64,000 nt of DNA from RFSX01 sp965248155 (GCA_965248155.1 CBDFIO010000002.1:2046001-2110000); one strand, 5' to 3'; positions 37,510-46,361 are shown, numbered from the stretch's first letter. Numbers and translations: made by a program. The notes: generated from the sequence alone by a model not told the origin.

Positions 37510-38493
37510 TTAAGTTACACTTTTAAAAGTTAAATTGAAATATTTTTGTCTGCGTTTTTTAAATGTTTTGTGTTTACATAATTTTCTTCTCTTCAGTTTT
37601 TCTTCTTTTAATCCATAATAAACATCTGCTGGTGTCAAGTTTTGTAAAGATTCATGATATCTGTGATGGTTATAATATTTTACAAATTGTGAAAGAGGAA
37701 AACTCAATTCACCTGGGCTGTAATAATGATCCAGTTTAATTACATTTTTCATCGTTCTGTGATACCTTTCAATCTTGCCTTGCGTTTGAGGATGACCAGG
37801 TCTTCCTCTCACATGTTTAATTTTGTAATCATCCAAATAAGAGCTCAACTCTTGACTTAAATAACAAGATCCATTATCAGATAATAACTTAGGCGGTTTA
37901 TTCAAATTTACATTTGAATGGTTTAATGCCTGATTCAAAGTATTTTTTACATCAAGGGTTTTCATCGTTGAGCACAACTCCCAACTTATAATGTACCTAG
38001 AATAATCATCTAATATAGTCGATAGGTAATACCATCCCCAGCCAATGATTTTGAAATAAGTAAAATCAGTTTGCCACATTTGATTGACAGTTGTTGTTTT
38101 GTCTTTAAATTCATCTGCGGCAGATATCAGATCATAATGAGGAGGGTTTATCAGTCCAGCAGATTTCAATATTCTGTAAACACTGCTTTCGCTTATAAAG
38201 TATTGATTCTCATCAGTATACCTGCAAGCCAATTCTCTACAAGAAAGCTCTGAAACTTCCAGTGCCAGATTCAATATATTAGACCTGATCCGATCAGGAA
38301 TCTTGTTCCAGTAATGCTTCCTTGTACTTTTCTTTTCCTCTAATCCTACAATTCCATTTTCCCGATATTTCTTATACCAGTTGTAAAAGGTTGATTTGTG
38401 AATACCAATTTCCTTGAGAGTTCTTCTAACACTCCATTCGGATTGCTCAACCAGCCTAATCAGTTCCATCTTTTCTTTTGCTGTAAATCGCAT
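37510..38493 (-). CDS. IS3-family transposase OrfB, copy A
   Basis: 327 residues: an N-terminal helix-turn-helix (GIHKSTFYNWYKKY), then the rve integrase core with catalytic WQTDFTYF, LLSDNGS and QGKIERYH; exactly 35 residues separate the second Asp and the Glu (DD35E). Differs from B-D at YRENGIVGLEE instead of YHVEGITGLEE. Intact; its stop is supplied by the IS982 target duplication. Confidence 0.93.
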   Translation of the reverse strand: MRFTAKEKMELIRLVEQSEWSVRRTLKEIGIHKSTFYNWYKKYRENGIVGLEEKKSTRKHYWNKIPDRIRSNILNLALEVSELSCRELACRYTDENQYFISESSVYRILKSAGLINPPHYDLISAADEFKDKTTTVNQMWQTDFTYFKIIGWGWYYLSTILDDYSRYIISWELCSTMKTLDVKNTLNQALNHSNVNLNKPPKLLSDNGSCYLSQELSSYLDDYKIKHVRGRPGHPQTQGKIERYHRTMKNVIKLDHYYSPGELSFPLSQFVKYYNHHRYHESLQNLTPADVYYGLKEEKLKRRKLCKHKTFKKRRQKYFNLTFKSVT

Positions 38494-38507
38494 ATACTTC
38501 TTGAATT

Positions 38508-38858
38508 TTATTTTACTCCATTCAAGCTTTTTTTAAGCACACGATTTTTTAGAGTAAGTTCTGCTACTACCTCTTTAAGGTCTTGATTTTCTGTCTTTAG
38601 ATGTTGAACTTCTGAAGTGTTGGCTTCACGTTCTGTGTCTCCCTTTAAACGTTTCTTCCCTGCTTCCATGAAATCTTTACTCCACTTATAATATAGTGGT
38701 TGTGAAATCTCTTCTCTTCTACAAAGAGAAGCAACACTTTGTTCTCCTCTTAATCCTTCAATGACTATTCTAATCTTTTCTTCTGTAGAAAATTTACGTC
38801 TTGTCCTTCTTTTTACATCTCGGACATAAGATTCTGCTGATTTGTTTTTCTTGTTCAT
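38508..38858 (-). CDS. IS3-family OrfA, copy A
   Basis: 116 residues, HTH_Tnp_1-type DNA-binding protein (RKFSTEEKIRIVIEGLRGE, VASLCRREEISQPLYYKW) followed by a leucine-zipper-like helix (LKTENQDLKEVVAELTLKNRVLKK). A run of seven A near its 3' end and an open -1 frame into orfB suggest an OrfAB fusion by -1 frameshifting. Confidence 0.92.
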   Translation of the reverse strand: MNKKNKSAESYVRDVKRRTRRKFSTEEKIRIVIEGLRGEQSVASLCRREEISQPLYYKWSKDFMEAGKKRLKGDTEREANTSEVQHLKTENQDLKEVVAELTLKNRVLKKSLNGVK

Positions 38859-38933
38859 AATAAAGTGAATTTAATAGTTATGTATAACTTAATTTTATTC
38901 ACTTAATGGTCCACTTTTATTTGACGATTTACA

Positions 38934-39248
38934 AACACTGCTTTCGCTTATAAAGTATTGATTCTCATCAGTATACCTGCAAGCCAATTCTCTACAAGAA
39001 AGCTCTGAAACTTCCAGTGCCAGATTCAATATATCAGACCTGATCCGATCAGGAATCTTGTTCCAATAGTGCTTCCTTGTACTTTTCTTTTCCTCTAATC
39101 CAGTTATACCTTCTACATGGTATTTCTTATACCAGTTGTAAAAGGTTGATTTGTGAATACCAATTTCCTTGAGAGTTCTTCTAACACTCCATTCGGATTG
39201 CTCAACCAGCCTAATCAGTTCCATCTTTTCTTTTGCTGTAAATCGCAT
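38934..39248 (-). pseudogene. OrfB fragment of IS3 copy B
   Basis: N-terminal 105 residues of OrfB (same YHVEGITGLEE version as C and D), ending at SESSV; the DDE core is lost. The open frame runs a short way into copy A. Confidence 0.9.
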
Positions 39249-39262
39249 ATACTTCTTGAATT

Positions 39263-39613
39263 TTATTTTACTCCATTCAAGCTTTTTTTAAGCACACGAT
39301 TTTTTAGAGTAAGTTCTGCTACTACCTCTTTAAGGTCTTGATTTTCTGTCTTTAGATGTTGAACTTCTGAAGTATTGGCTTCACGTTCTGTGTCTCCCTT
39401 TAAACGTTTCTTCCCTGCTTCCATGAAATCTTTACTCCACTTATAATATAGTGGTTGTGAAATCTCTTCTCTTCTACAAAGAGAAGCAACACTTTGTTCT
39501 CCTCTTAATCCTTCAATGACTATTCTAATCTTTTCTTCTGTAGAAAATTTACGTCTTGTCCTTCTTTTTACATCTCGGACATAAGATTCTGCTGATTTGT
39601 TTTTCTTGTTCAT
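39263..39613 (-). CDS. IS3-family OrfA, copy B
   Basis: 116 residues, identical in protein sequence to OrfA of the other copies. Without its orfB it could only make the DNA-binding protein, which in IS3 elements can act as an inhibitor of transposition (family knowledge). Confidence 0.9.
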   Translation of the reverse strand: MNKKNKSAESYVRDVKRRTRRKFSTEEKIRIVIEGLRGEQSVASLCRREEISQPLYYKWSKDFMEAGKKRLKGDTEREANTSEVQHLKTENQDLKEVVAELTLKNRVLKKSLNGVK

Positions 39614-39700
39614 AGTAAAGTGAATTTAATAGTTATGTATAACTTTTAATATTTCACTTAATGGTCCACTTTTATTTGACGATTTACACATCTAAATCAA

Positions 39701-39919
39701 ATGAATACTAGTTATGGAACTTTGTTATTATTCTTTATTCCGATAGGTCTATATTATTTATTTAGTAGTAAAAGAATTTCAAAGAATCTAACTATTTCAT
39801 TGGTTTCGATGATTATAGCTCTTTACTTATTTTTCTCGATTTTAGTTAAAACTAAAATGCCCGCATTTACATTTCCAGTAAGTAGTTTGGTTTGGATAAT
39901 TATTTCAACAGGTCTCATA
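39701..39919 (+). pseudogene. N-terminal fragment of a small membrane protein
   Basis: Lies in the 231-bp unique segment between the inverted copies B and C. About 73 residues with three hydrophobic stretches (LLLFFIPIGLYYLF, LVSMIIALYLFFSILV, SSLVWIIISTGLI). The frame then runs into copy C. Family unknown; the 3' part has not been found. Confidence 0.55.
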
Positions 39920-39994
39920 TGTAAATCGTCAAATAAAAGTGGACCATTAAGTGAAATATTAAAAGTTATACATAACTATTAAATTCACTTTACT

Positions 39995-40345
39995 ATGAAC
40001 AAGAAAAACAAATCAGCAGAATCTTATGTCCGAGATGTAAAAAGAAGGACAAGACGTAAATTTTCTACAGAAGAAAAGATTAGAATAGTCATTGAAGGAT
40101 TAAGAGGAGAACAAAGCGTTGCTTCTCTTTGTAGAAGAGAAGAGATTTCACAACCACTATATTATAAGTGGAGTAAAGATTTCATGGAAGCAGGGAAGAA
40201 ACGTTTAAAGGGAGACACAGAACGTGAAGCCAATACTTCAGAAGTTCAACATCTAAAGACAGAAAATCAAGACCTTAAAGAGGTAGTAGCAGAACTTACT
40301 CTAAAAAATCGTGTGCTTAAAAAAAGCTTGAATGGAGTAAAATAA
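39995..40345 (+). CDS. IS3-family OrfA, copy C
   Basis: 116 residues, identical in protein to the other OrfA copies: helix-turn-helix plus a C-terminal zipper. An A7 run before its stop and an open -1 frame allow fusion to OrfB. Confidence 0.92.
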   Translation: MNKKNKSAESYVRDVKRRTRRKFSTEEKIRIVIEGLRGEQSVASLCRREEISQPLYYKWSKDFMEAGKKRLKGDTEREANTSEVQHLKTENQDLKEVVAELTLKNRVLKKSLNGVK

Positions 40346-40359
40346 AATTCAAGAAGTAT

Positions 40360-41343
40360 ATGCGATTTACAGCAAAAGAAAAGATGGAACTGATTAGGCT
40401 GGTTGAGCAATCCGAATGGAGTGTTAGAAGAACTCTCAAGGAAATTGGTATTCACAAATCAACCTTTTACAACTGGTATAAGAAATACCATGTAGAAGGT
40501 ATAACTGGATTAGAGGAAAAGAAAAGTACAAGGAAGCACTATTGGAACAAGATTCCTGATCGGATCAGGTCTGATATATTGAATCTGGCACTGGAAGTTT
40601 CAGAGCTTTCTTGTAGAGAATTGGCTTGCAGGTATACTGATGAGAATCAATACTTTATAAGCGAAAGCAGTGTTTACAGAATATTGAAATCTGCTGGACT
40701 GATAAACCCTCCTCATTATGATCTGATATCTGCCGCAGATGAATTTAAAGACAAAACAACAACTGTCAATCAAATGTGGCAAACTGATTTTACTTATTTC
40801 AAAATCATTGGCTGGGGATGGTATTACCTATCGACTATATTAGATGATTATTCTAGGTACATTATAAGTTGGGAGTTGTGCTCAACGATGAAAACCCTTG
40901 ATGTAAAAAATACTTTGAATCAGGCATTAAACCATCCAAATGTAAATTTGAATAAACCGCCTAAGTTATTATCTGATAATGGATCTTGTTATTTAAGTCA
41001 AGAGTTGAGCTCTTATTTGGATGATTACAAAATTAAACATGTGAGAGGAAGACCTGGTCATCCTCAAACGCAAGGCAAGATTGAAAGGTATCACAGAACG
41101 ATGAAAAATGTAATTAAACTGGATCATTATTACAGCCCAGGTGAATTGAGTTTTCCTCTTTCACAATTTGTAAAATATTATAACCATCACAGATATCATG
41201 AATCTTTACAAAACTTGACACCAGCAGATGTTTATTATGGATTAAAAGAAGAAAAACTGAAGAGAAGAAAATTATGTAAACACAAAACATTTAAAAAACG
41301 CAGACAAAAATATTTCAATTTAACTTTTAAAAGTGTAACTTAA
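40360..41343 (+). CDS. IS3-family transposase OrfB, copy C
   Basis: 327 residues, complete DD35E triad. Private change HPNVN for HSNVN of copies A and D. The ATG lies 14 bases after the OrfA stop in the -1 frame. Confidence 0.93.
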   Translation: MRFTAKEKMELIRLVEQSEWSVRRTLKEIGIHKSTFYNWYKKYHVEGITGLEEKKSTRKHYWNKIPDRIRSDILNLALEVSELSCRELACRYTDENQYFISESSVYRILKSAGLINPPHYDLISAADEFKDKTTTVNQMWQTDFTYFKIIGWGWYYLSTILDDYSRYIISWELCSTMKTLDVKNTLNQALNHPNVNLNKPPKLLSDNGSCYLSQELSSYLDDYKIKHVRGRPGHPQTQGKIERYHRTMKNVIKLDHYYSPGELSFPLSQFVKYYNHHRYHESLQNLTPADVYYGLKEEKLKRRKLCKHKTFKKRRQKYFNLTFKSVT

Positions 41344-41383
41344 TTTTATTCACTTATTGTCCACTTTGGTTTGAAGACCTACA

Positions 41384-41748
41384 ATCCTGCTTGGTATTCT
41401 TTTTTTGATGGACCAAACAACATTGAACAGTTAGCTAAATATCTGAAATTACATGCTTCATACGAAATACTGTATAGAGGACTTTCAAGTAATGTCCATG
41501 CGACTAGTATAATTGAAAAGAAAATTATTCCAAATGGTGACGGGAGTACTGGAATAGTGCAAATAAGGTATCCAGAAGAAGCTCAATCACTTACAAATAA
41601 TACTGCGAATATTTTAATTATGGCATTTTTAACTTTTTACAAAGTAAGATTGTCTGAGAGGAATAAAGAATTTTCAGACTGGTATCTTGAATTCAGAAAA
41701 TCACATCAAGAATTATCAAAAGGGAATATGTTAAAGATTGAAGGCTAA
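41384..41748 (+). pseudogene. DUF5677-type protein, C-terminal fragment
   Basis: About 121 residues cut at the 5' side by copy C (the first few codons of the frame come from the IS end). AWYSFFDGPNNIEQLAKYL and ILYRGLSSNVHATSI resemble the C-terminal half of DUF5677 proteins, which occur on genomic islands; function unknown. The rest of the gene is not in this window. Confidence 0.55.
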
Positions 41749-41798
41749 ATGAAAGATTATATTTTTTATATATAAAAATAGAATTAAAACTAAAGCCG

Positions 41799-42149
41799 AT
41801 GGTTGTAATCACTCCTGGTTATTCTGATTTTTATTCAAATGAATTGCCAAACTATTCTGATTTAGTTTCAACTGTCCCTTCAAGAGTAATTTTTGAATTT
41901 TTTTGTTTTATCAATGGTATTATTAATTATCATGAAATTTCCAAAAGACGTGATAAATTGATATTTAAGTATGTTGGAAGAAGGTTGAAAAGAAGTACTA
42001 GGATACATATTGAGAAAAGAATTTTTGAAATTTCTGTCAATCTAAATAGTCAAGTAATACTTTTTGATTTAAAATTCACATTAGAACTTATTCAACACGA
42101 ACTTTTAAATTATAGAGATTTTGATTTTATTGATACAAATGAAGAACAG
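41799..42149 (+). pseudogene. Hypothetical protein, 3' end cut by copy D
   Basis: An ATG at 41799 opens 117 residues before copy D begins. It includes a Lys/Arg-rich stretch (KRRDKLIFKYVGRRLKRSTR) and mixed helical/beta segments. No family recognised. Together with the fragment upstream it fills the 766-bp segment between the two direct IS3 copies. Confidence 0.5.
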
Positions 42150-42224
42150 TGTAAATCGTCAAATAAAAGTGGACCATTAAGTGAATAAAATTAAGTTATA
42201 CATAACTATTAAATTCACTTTATT

Positions 42225-42575
42225 ATGAACAAGAAAAACAAATCAGCAGAATCTTATGTCCGAGATGTAAAAAGAAGGACAAGACGTAAATTTTCTACAG
42301 AAGAAAAGATTAGAATAGTCATTGAAGGATTAAGAGGAGAACAAAGTGTTGCTTCTCTTTGTAGAAGAGAAGAGATTTCACAACCACTATATTATAAGTG
42401 GAGTAAAGATTTCATGGAAGCAGGGAAGAAACGTTTAAAGGGAGACACAGAACGTGAAGCCAATACTTCAGAAGTTCAACATCTAAAGACAGAAAATCAA
42501 GACCTTAAAGAGGTAGTAGCAGAACTTACTCTAAAAAATCGTGTGCTTAAAAAAAGCTTGAATGGAGTAAAATAA
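42225..42575 (+). CDS. IS3-family OrfA, copy D
   Basis: 116 residues, same protein as other copies, with a silent change near 42345 (AGTGTT instead of AGCGTT in copy C). Confidence 0.92.
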   Translation: MNKKNKSAESYVRDVKRRTRRKFSTEEKIRIVIEGLRGEQSVASLCRREEISQPLYYKWSKDFMEAGKKRLKGDTEREANTSEVQHLKTENQDLKEVVAELTLKNRVLKKSLNGVK

Positions 42576-42589
42576 AATTCAAGAAGTAT

Positions 42590-43573
42590 ATGCGATTTAC
42601 AGCAAAAGAAAAGATGGAACTGATTAGGCTGGTTGAGCAATCCGAATGGAGTGTTAGAAGAACTCTCAAGGAAATTGGTATTCACAAATCAACCTTTTAC
42701 AACTGGTATAAGAAATACCATGTAGAAGGTATAACTGGATTAGAGGAAAAGAAAAGTACAAGGAAGCACTATTGGAACAAGATTCCTGATCGGATCAGGT
42801 CTGATATATTGAATCTGGCACTGGAAGTTTCAGAGCTTTCTTGTAGAGAATTGGCTTGCAGGTATACTGATGAGAATCAATACTTTATAAGCGAAAGCAG
42901 TGTTTACAGAATATTGAAATCTGCTGGACTGATAAACCCTCCTCATTATGATCTGATATCTGCCGCAGATGAATTTAAAGACAAAACAACAACTGTCAAT
43001 CAAATGTGGCAAACTGATTTTACTTATTTCAAAATCATTGGCTGGGGATGGTATTACCTATCGACTATATTAGATGATTATTCTAGGTACATTATAAGTT
43101 GGGAGTTGTGCTCAACGATGAAAACCCTTGATGTAAAAAATACTTTGAATCAGGCATTAAACCATTCAAATGTAAATTTGAATAAACCGCCTAAGTTATT
43201 ATCTGATAATGGATCTTGTTATTTAAGTCAAGAGTTGAGCTCTTATTTGGATGATTACAAAATTAAACATGTGAGAGGAAGACCTGGTCATCCTCAAACG
43301 CAAGGCAAGATTGAAAGGTATCACAGAACGATGAAAAATGTAATTAAACTGGATCATTATTACAGCCCAGGTGAATTGAGTTTTCGTCTTTCACAATTTG
43401 TAAAATATTATAACCATCACAGATATCATGAATCTTTACAAAACTTGACACCAGCAGATGTTTATTATGGATTAAAAGAAGAAAAACTGAAGAGAAAAAA
43501 ATTATGTAAACACAAAACATTTAAAAAACGCAGACAAAAATATTTCAATTTAACTTTTAAAAGTGTAACTTAA
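42590..43573 (+). CDS. IS3-family transposase OrfB, copy D
   Basis: 327 residues with intact DD35E core. Private changes SFRLSQ (Pro to Arg) and KRKKLC relative to A and C. Confidence 0.93.
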   Translation: MRFTAKEKMELIRLVEQSEWSVRRTLKEIGIHKSTFYNWYKKYHVEGITGLEEKKSTRKHYWNKIPDRIRSDILNLALEVSELSCRELACRYTDENQYFISESSVYRILKSAGLINPPHYDLISAADEFKDKTTTVNQMWQTDFTYFKIIGWGWYYLSTILDDYSRYIISWELCSTMKTLDVKNTLNQALNHSNVNLNKPPKLLSDNGSCYLSQELSSYLDDYKIKHVRGRPGHPQTQGKIERYHRTMKNVIKLDHYYSPGELSFRLSQFVKYYNHHRYHESLQNLTPADVYYGLKEEKLKRKKLCKHKTFKKRRQKYFNLTFKSVT

Positions 43574-43613
43574 TTTTATTCACTTATTGTCCACTTTGGT
43601 TTGAAGACCTACA

Positions 43614-43766
43614 ATCTATTTCAAGCTTGATTTCATTGTTCGTTTTACTCAGTAGAATTGGTGGCACCGCATTACTATATTCATCTATTTCTAAGAAATT
43701 GTACCTTTTATTTAATTCAGAATATTGTTTTTCAATACAAGTATACAGCTCATTAAAATCTTTCAT
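43614..43766 (-). pseudogene. N-terminal fragment of a hypothetical protein
   Basis: The frame starts at ATG 43766 (MKDFNELYTCIEKQYSELNK) and runs 51 residues into the right end of copy D. Family unknown. Confidence 0.5.
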
Positions 43767-43939
43767 ATTAATTGAATTTCTGATTTACTAATTCAAACAA
43801 GCTACAGGTTTTCGTGCATTGGATTTACACGATAGACTTATTAATTTTAATTAACCTTGTGTGATGTGAGCCTCAACCCTGACTTTAGATATTCCCATAG
43901 TACCGATACATTTTTTCAGAATACCCCCCTGGTCTTTAA

Positions 43940-44215
43940 TTATTCAGAACTCAAGTCGATTCTATCAATTATACTTCTTATCTCTTTAAGTGCCACAGTA
44001 GGACTAGAAAGGTCTTTCTCTTTTGTATTAATCAACAATTCTCTTACATCAACATCCAACTCTTTTGCAATTCCAATTAATAGGTTAGGTTTAGGAAAGT
44101 TGTATCCTTTCACGATGTTAGAAATTGTGTTTTGACTAACTCCAAGCTTTAAAGCCAATTCTTTACCTGAAACTCCTTTCTCAGTTAGTATTTCTTTGAG
44201 TCTTAATATGTTCAT
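43940..44215 (-). CDS. XRE-family transcriptional regulator
   Basis: 91 residues from the ATG at 44215 (MNILRLKEIL); an upstream start (44242) adds nine residues and is less likely. Helix-turn-helix of the Cro/CI type: GKELALKLGVSQNTISNIVKG, then PNLLIGIAKELDVDVRELLI. It probably binds the two ATACAA-N7-TTGTAY sites in the region shared with the RadC-like gene and represses itself and that gene (inference from layout). Confidence 0.88.
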   Translation of the reverse strand: MNILRLKEILTEKGVSGKELALKLGVSQNTISNIVKGYNFPKPNLLIGIAKELDVDVRELLINTKEKDLSSPTVALKEIRSIIDRIDLSSE

Positions 44216-44247
44216 ACACAAGTAACATTTTGATAATTGCAATAAAA

Positions 44248-44266
44248 ATACAAATATAAATTGTAT
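44248..44266. promoter_or_regulatory. Operator candidate 1 (ATACAA-N7-TTGTAT)
   Basis: Perfect 6-bp inverted repeat with 7-base spacer, 33 bases before the XRE start. Same arm and spacer as site 2; the centres are 54 bases apart, about five helical turns. Confidence 0.6.
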
Positions 44267-44301
44267 TGTATCAAAATAATATTTACATTTAGAGTATTAA
44301 A

Positions 44302-44320
44302 ATACAAATAATACTTGTAC
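44302..44320. promoter_or_regulatory. Operator candidate 2 (ATACAA-N7-TTGTAC)
   Basis: Second copy, one arm base different, ending one base before the ATG of the RadC-like gene, so a bound protein would block its translation-start region or promoter. Confidence 0.6.
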
Positions 44321-44321
44321 A

Positions 44322-44753
44322 ATGAAAGCAACAGAAATCAAGCTAACTTACAAAAGGAAATCATCAGGAATTAAAATATCCTCAGCAACTTCTGCTTATG
44401 AAATACTTTCTAACTTCTGGGATAAGAGTACAATTGATTATTGTGAAACGTTTGTTGTTATGTACTTATCTAGGAGTAATGAAGTACTTGGATTCATTAA
44501 AATAAGTGATGGTGGATTAAATGGATGTATGGTAGATATTAGGAAAGTATTTCAAGGGGCATTACTAACTAATTCTTCTTCGATTATTGTTTCTCATAAT
44601 CATCCTAGCGGGAATTTAAATCCTTCACAGCAGAATATAAAAATAACAAAGGAACTAACTAAGGCAGGAGAACTTTTACAGATTAAGTTACTTGACCATT
44701 TAATTGTTACGTCATCTGGATATTTCAGTTTCGCGGATAAGGGGATAATATAG
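44322..44753 (+). CDS. RadC-like JAB/MPN-domain protein with altered metal motif
   Basis: 143 residues, the JAB-domain part of RadC/UPF0758 without the N-terminal HhH domain, as in island-encoded RadC-like proteins. Metal motif HNHPSGNLNPSQQN: His92, His94, Ser102 are present, but the Asp expected at 105 is Asn. The upstream Glu54 (NEVLGF) is present. The family's role is unclear; JAMM enzymes are metal isopeptidases. Loss of the acidic ligand could weaken zinc binding. Divergent from the XRE gene. Confidence 0.85.
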   Translation: MKATEIKLTYKRKSSGIKISSATSAYEILSNFWDKSTIDYCETFVVMYLSRSNEVLGFIKISDGGLNGCMVDIRKVFQGALLTNSSSIIVSHNHPSGNLNPSQQNIKITKELTKAGELLQIKLLDHLIVTSSGYFSFADKGII

Positions 44754-44803
44754 TCAATTAAAGTAATATCGACAACAAAATCGGCAACATCAGAGTAAAA
44801 AAT

Positions 44804-44838
44804 AGAGCCAACTCGTTGATTTACAGCGAATTGGCTCT
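44804..44838 (-). terminator. Terminator of tRNA-Asp (also possible for radC-like)
   Basis: Stem AGAGCCAA (44804-44811) / TTGGCTCT (44831-44838). On the minus strand it is followed by a T-run (complement of 44797-44802), and it lies ten bases beyond the tRNA 3' end. On the plus strand it is followed by TTTGT, weaker. Confidence 0.7.
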
Positions 44839-44847
44839 TTGTCTATG

Positions 44848-44921
<74 letters not shown>

Positions 44922-45039
44922 TTAACTTTGTAAGGCATGCAAAAGTAAACAGCATTTTTAATCTACACAATAGTTTGACAAGTATTTTTCAGATCTTTTA
45001 TATTTTTCTTTTCCTCCACTCCTCGAATTAGACCTTTTT

Positions 45040-46224
45040 CTACATTTTCTTCATGTAAGTTGCACTCCTCCACAACCATTCCAATGGCCCATATCGGAAT
45101 CGCTTCATCCACCATTTGCTTATTATGATTTGAATCATGATAATAACAATAGATAAAACAAATAAATAGGCATTCCTATATTCGCCTATTAAGCCCAATC
45201 CCCAGCCCATCAATAAAGAAGTACCAATCAGTGTTTGAGTAACATAATTGGTCAATGCCGTTTTTCCATATTCTTTGAAGACATCCAATCGCTTTCTCCA
45301 TTTTTCGGATTTATACATAAGGACAAAAGTTCCAAGAATAAGTATCGTCAAACAAATATTGAACATGTCAGCCATATGCAATCCCAAAGCAACCCATGGA
45401 TTTGCAAAGGAAAATTCTTCTCCCATCTGACTGAAAAAGACTGCTGTCAATGCACCAAATAGAATGAGACCTCCTCCCGAATACCACATTGCCTTTTTAA
45501 GAGACTTTCTATATTCTTCCAGTTTTTGAAAAAATTGAATGCGACCTAACCAAATCCCCATCAAAAAGAAAGCAAAAGTAAGATAGAATCTATAGAATAA
45601 ACCCAGCTGGAATTCCATTTTCATAACAAAGCCATCTGTGATATTGGACCACCGCAATGCCGGTAAACTTCCATATTTTAAAATCTCCCAATATTCTGCA
45701 ATCCGTACACTTTCAGCACTTACGTTAGGATGTCCAAAAACAGTCAGATCACCACACAAGTAAAAAGTTATGTTCCTGGGAATACCCAGCAACACTATTG
45801 CAATCCCGATCCAAATTCCTCTGTTACTCAAGGGAAGGAAAAACAAAAGGAATGGGGCCAAAATCGCATAGATCGTTAATATATCTCCTCTATAAAAAGC
45901 ATGATGGATATATCCGATTACAAAGAGTAAAAAAATACGCCATAAATACCTGCCCTTATAATCGATTCCTCGTTGTTTCGCATTGTTAAACAGGATATAA
46001 AAACTCAGTCCAAACAGAATAGAAAACAAAGCGAAAAACTTCCCTCTCAGAAAAATATTTATAAAGACATCCACGATATAATCCGGAACACCCACCCTGG
46101 CGCTTTCCATCGTTTCAGGTGGTAAAATGGCCCCCACATATTGTTCAACAATGTGAACGACAACAATCCCTGCAAGAGCAAATCCTCGCAGGGAATCAAT
46201 AATATCGATTCTTTTATTCATCAT
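45040..46224 (-). CDS. DUF418 family membrane protein
   Basis: 394 residues with about ten membrane segments. N-terminal RIDIIDSLRGFALAGIVVVHI and C-terminal YGKTALTNYVTQTLIG, KWWMKRFRYGPLEWLWRSATY are the hallmark ends of the DUF418/YeiB family, whose function is unknown. Monocistronic, divergent from accA. Confidence 0.93.
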   Translation of the reverse strand: MMNKRIDIIDSLRGFALAGIVVVHIVEQYVGAILPPETMESARVGVPDYIVDVFINIFLRGKFFALFSILFGLSFYILFNNAKQRGIDYKGRYLWRIFLLFVIGYIHHAFYRGDILTIYAILAPFLLFFLPLSNRGIWIGIAIVLLGIPRNITFYLCGDLTVFGHPNVSAESVRIAEYWEILKYGSLPALRWSNITDGFVMKMEFQLGLFYRFYLTFAFFLMGIWLGRIQFFQKLEEYRKSLKKAMWYSGGGLILFGALTAVFFSQMGEEFSFANPWVALGLHMADMFNICLTILILGTFVLMYKSEKWRKRLDVFKEYGKTALTNYVTQTLIGTSLLMGWGLGLIGEYRNAYLFVLSIVIIMIQIIISKWWMKRFRYGPLEWLWRSATYMKKM

Positions 46225-46331
46225 ACAATTCTAATAAAAAAGAAAAGAAAATAGCTTTTAATTTAATAGTGAAGAATAATCGGCAAGTGTCCTTTATTTA
46301 CCTATTATTCGAATAAAATAGTAAAAAATAC

Positions 46332-46361
46332 TTGTTCCACTTAATTGTATTGCTATTTTCG
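46332..46361 (+). promoter_or_regulatory. Promoter of accA-dapA
   Basis: TTG at 46332-46334 (-33), 19 bases, then TATTTTCG at 46354-46361 (one mismatch to TAnnTTTG); 25 bases before the accA ATG. Confidence 0.45.

Larger units (their letters stand above)
36433..38933 (-). mobile_element. IS3-family element, copy A (1464 bp, holding IS982)
   Basis: 5' end at 38933 (TGTAAATCGTC on the minus strand), 3' end at 36433 (TGTAGGTCTTC inward). The ends match over roughly 47 bases, with AAAGTGGAC, AGTGAATAAAATTAAGTTA in both. Total 2501 bp minus 1037 bp of IS982 plus its 8-bp duplication equals 1464 bp, exactly the length of copies C and D. Inserted in orfB of copy B. Confidence 0.92.
38934..39688 (-). 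mobile_element. IS3-family element, copy B, truncated
   Basis: 5' end at 39688 is intact; the element is cut inside orfB at 38934 where copy A begins. Its missing 3' part is not found on the far side of copy A, so a deletion or recombination followed the insertion. Confidence 0.9.
39920..41383 (+). mobile_element. IS3-family element, copy C (1464 bp, complete)
   Basis: Starts TGTAAATCGTC and ends GAAGACCTACA. Same orientation as copy D, opposite to A and B. Flanks ATA and ATC do not form a target duplication. Confidence 0.93.
42150..43613 (+). mobile_element. IS3-family element, copy D (1464 bp, complete)
   Basis: Starts TGTAAATCGTC, ends GAAGACCTACA, same strand as copy C. Flanks CAG and ATC do not match each other. 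With C it could form a composite transposon around 41384-42149. Confidence 0.93.

Noticed and set aside
41384..42149. Composite transposon with a cargo gene
   Set aside because: Both genes between copies C and D are cut at IS ends, and flanks lack a common duplication; a working unit cannot be claimed.
43857..44135. Plus-strand frame opposite the XRE gene
   Set aside because: Antisense to a clear helix-turn-helix gene; no domain.
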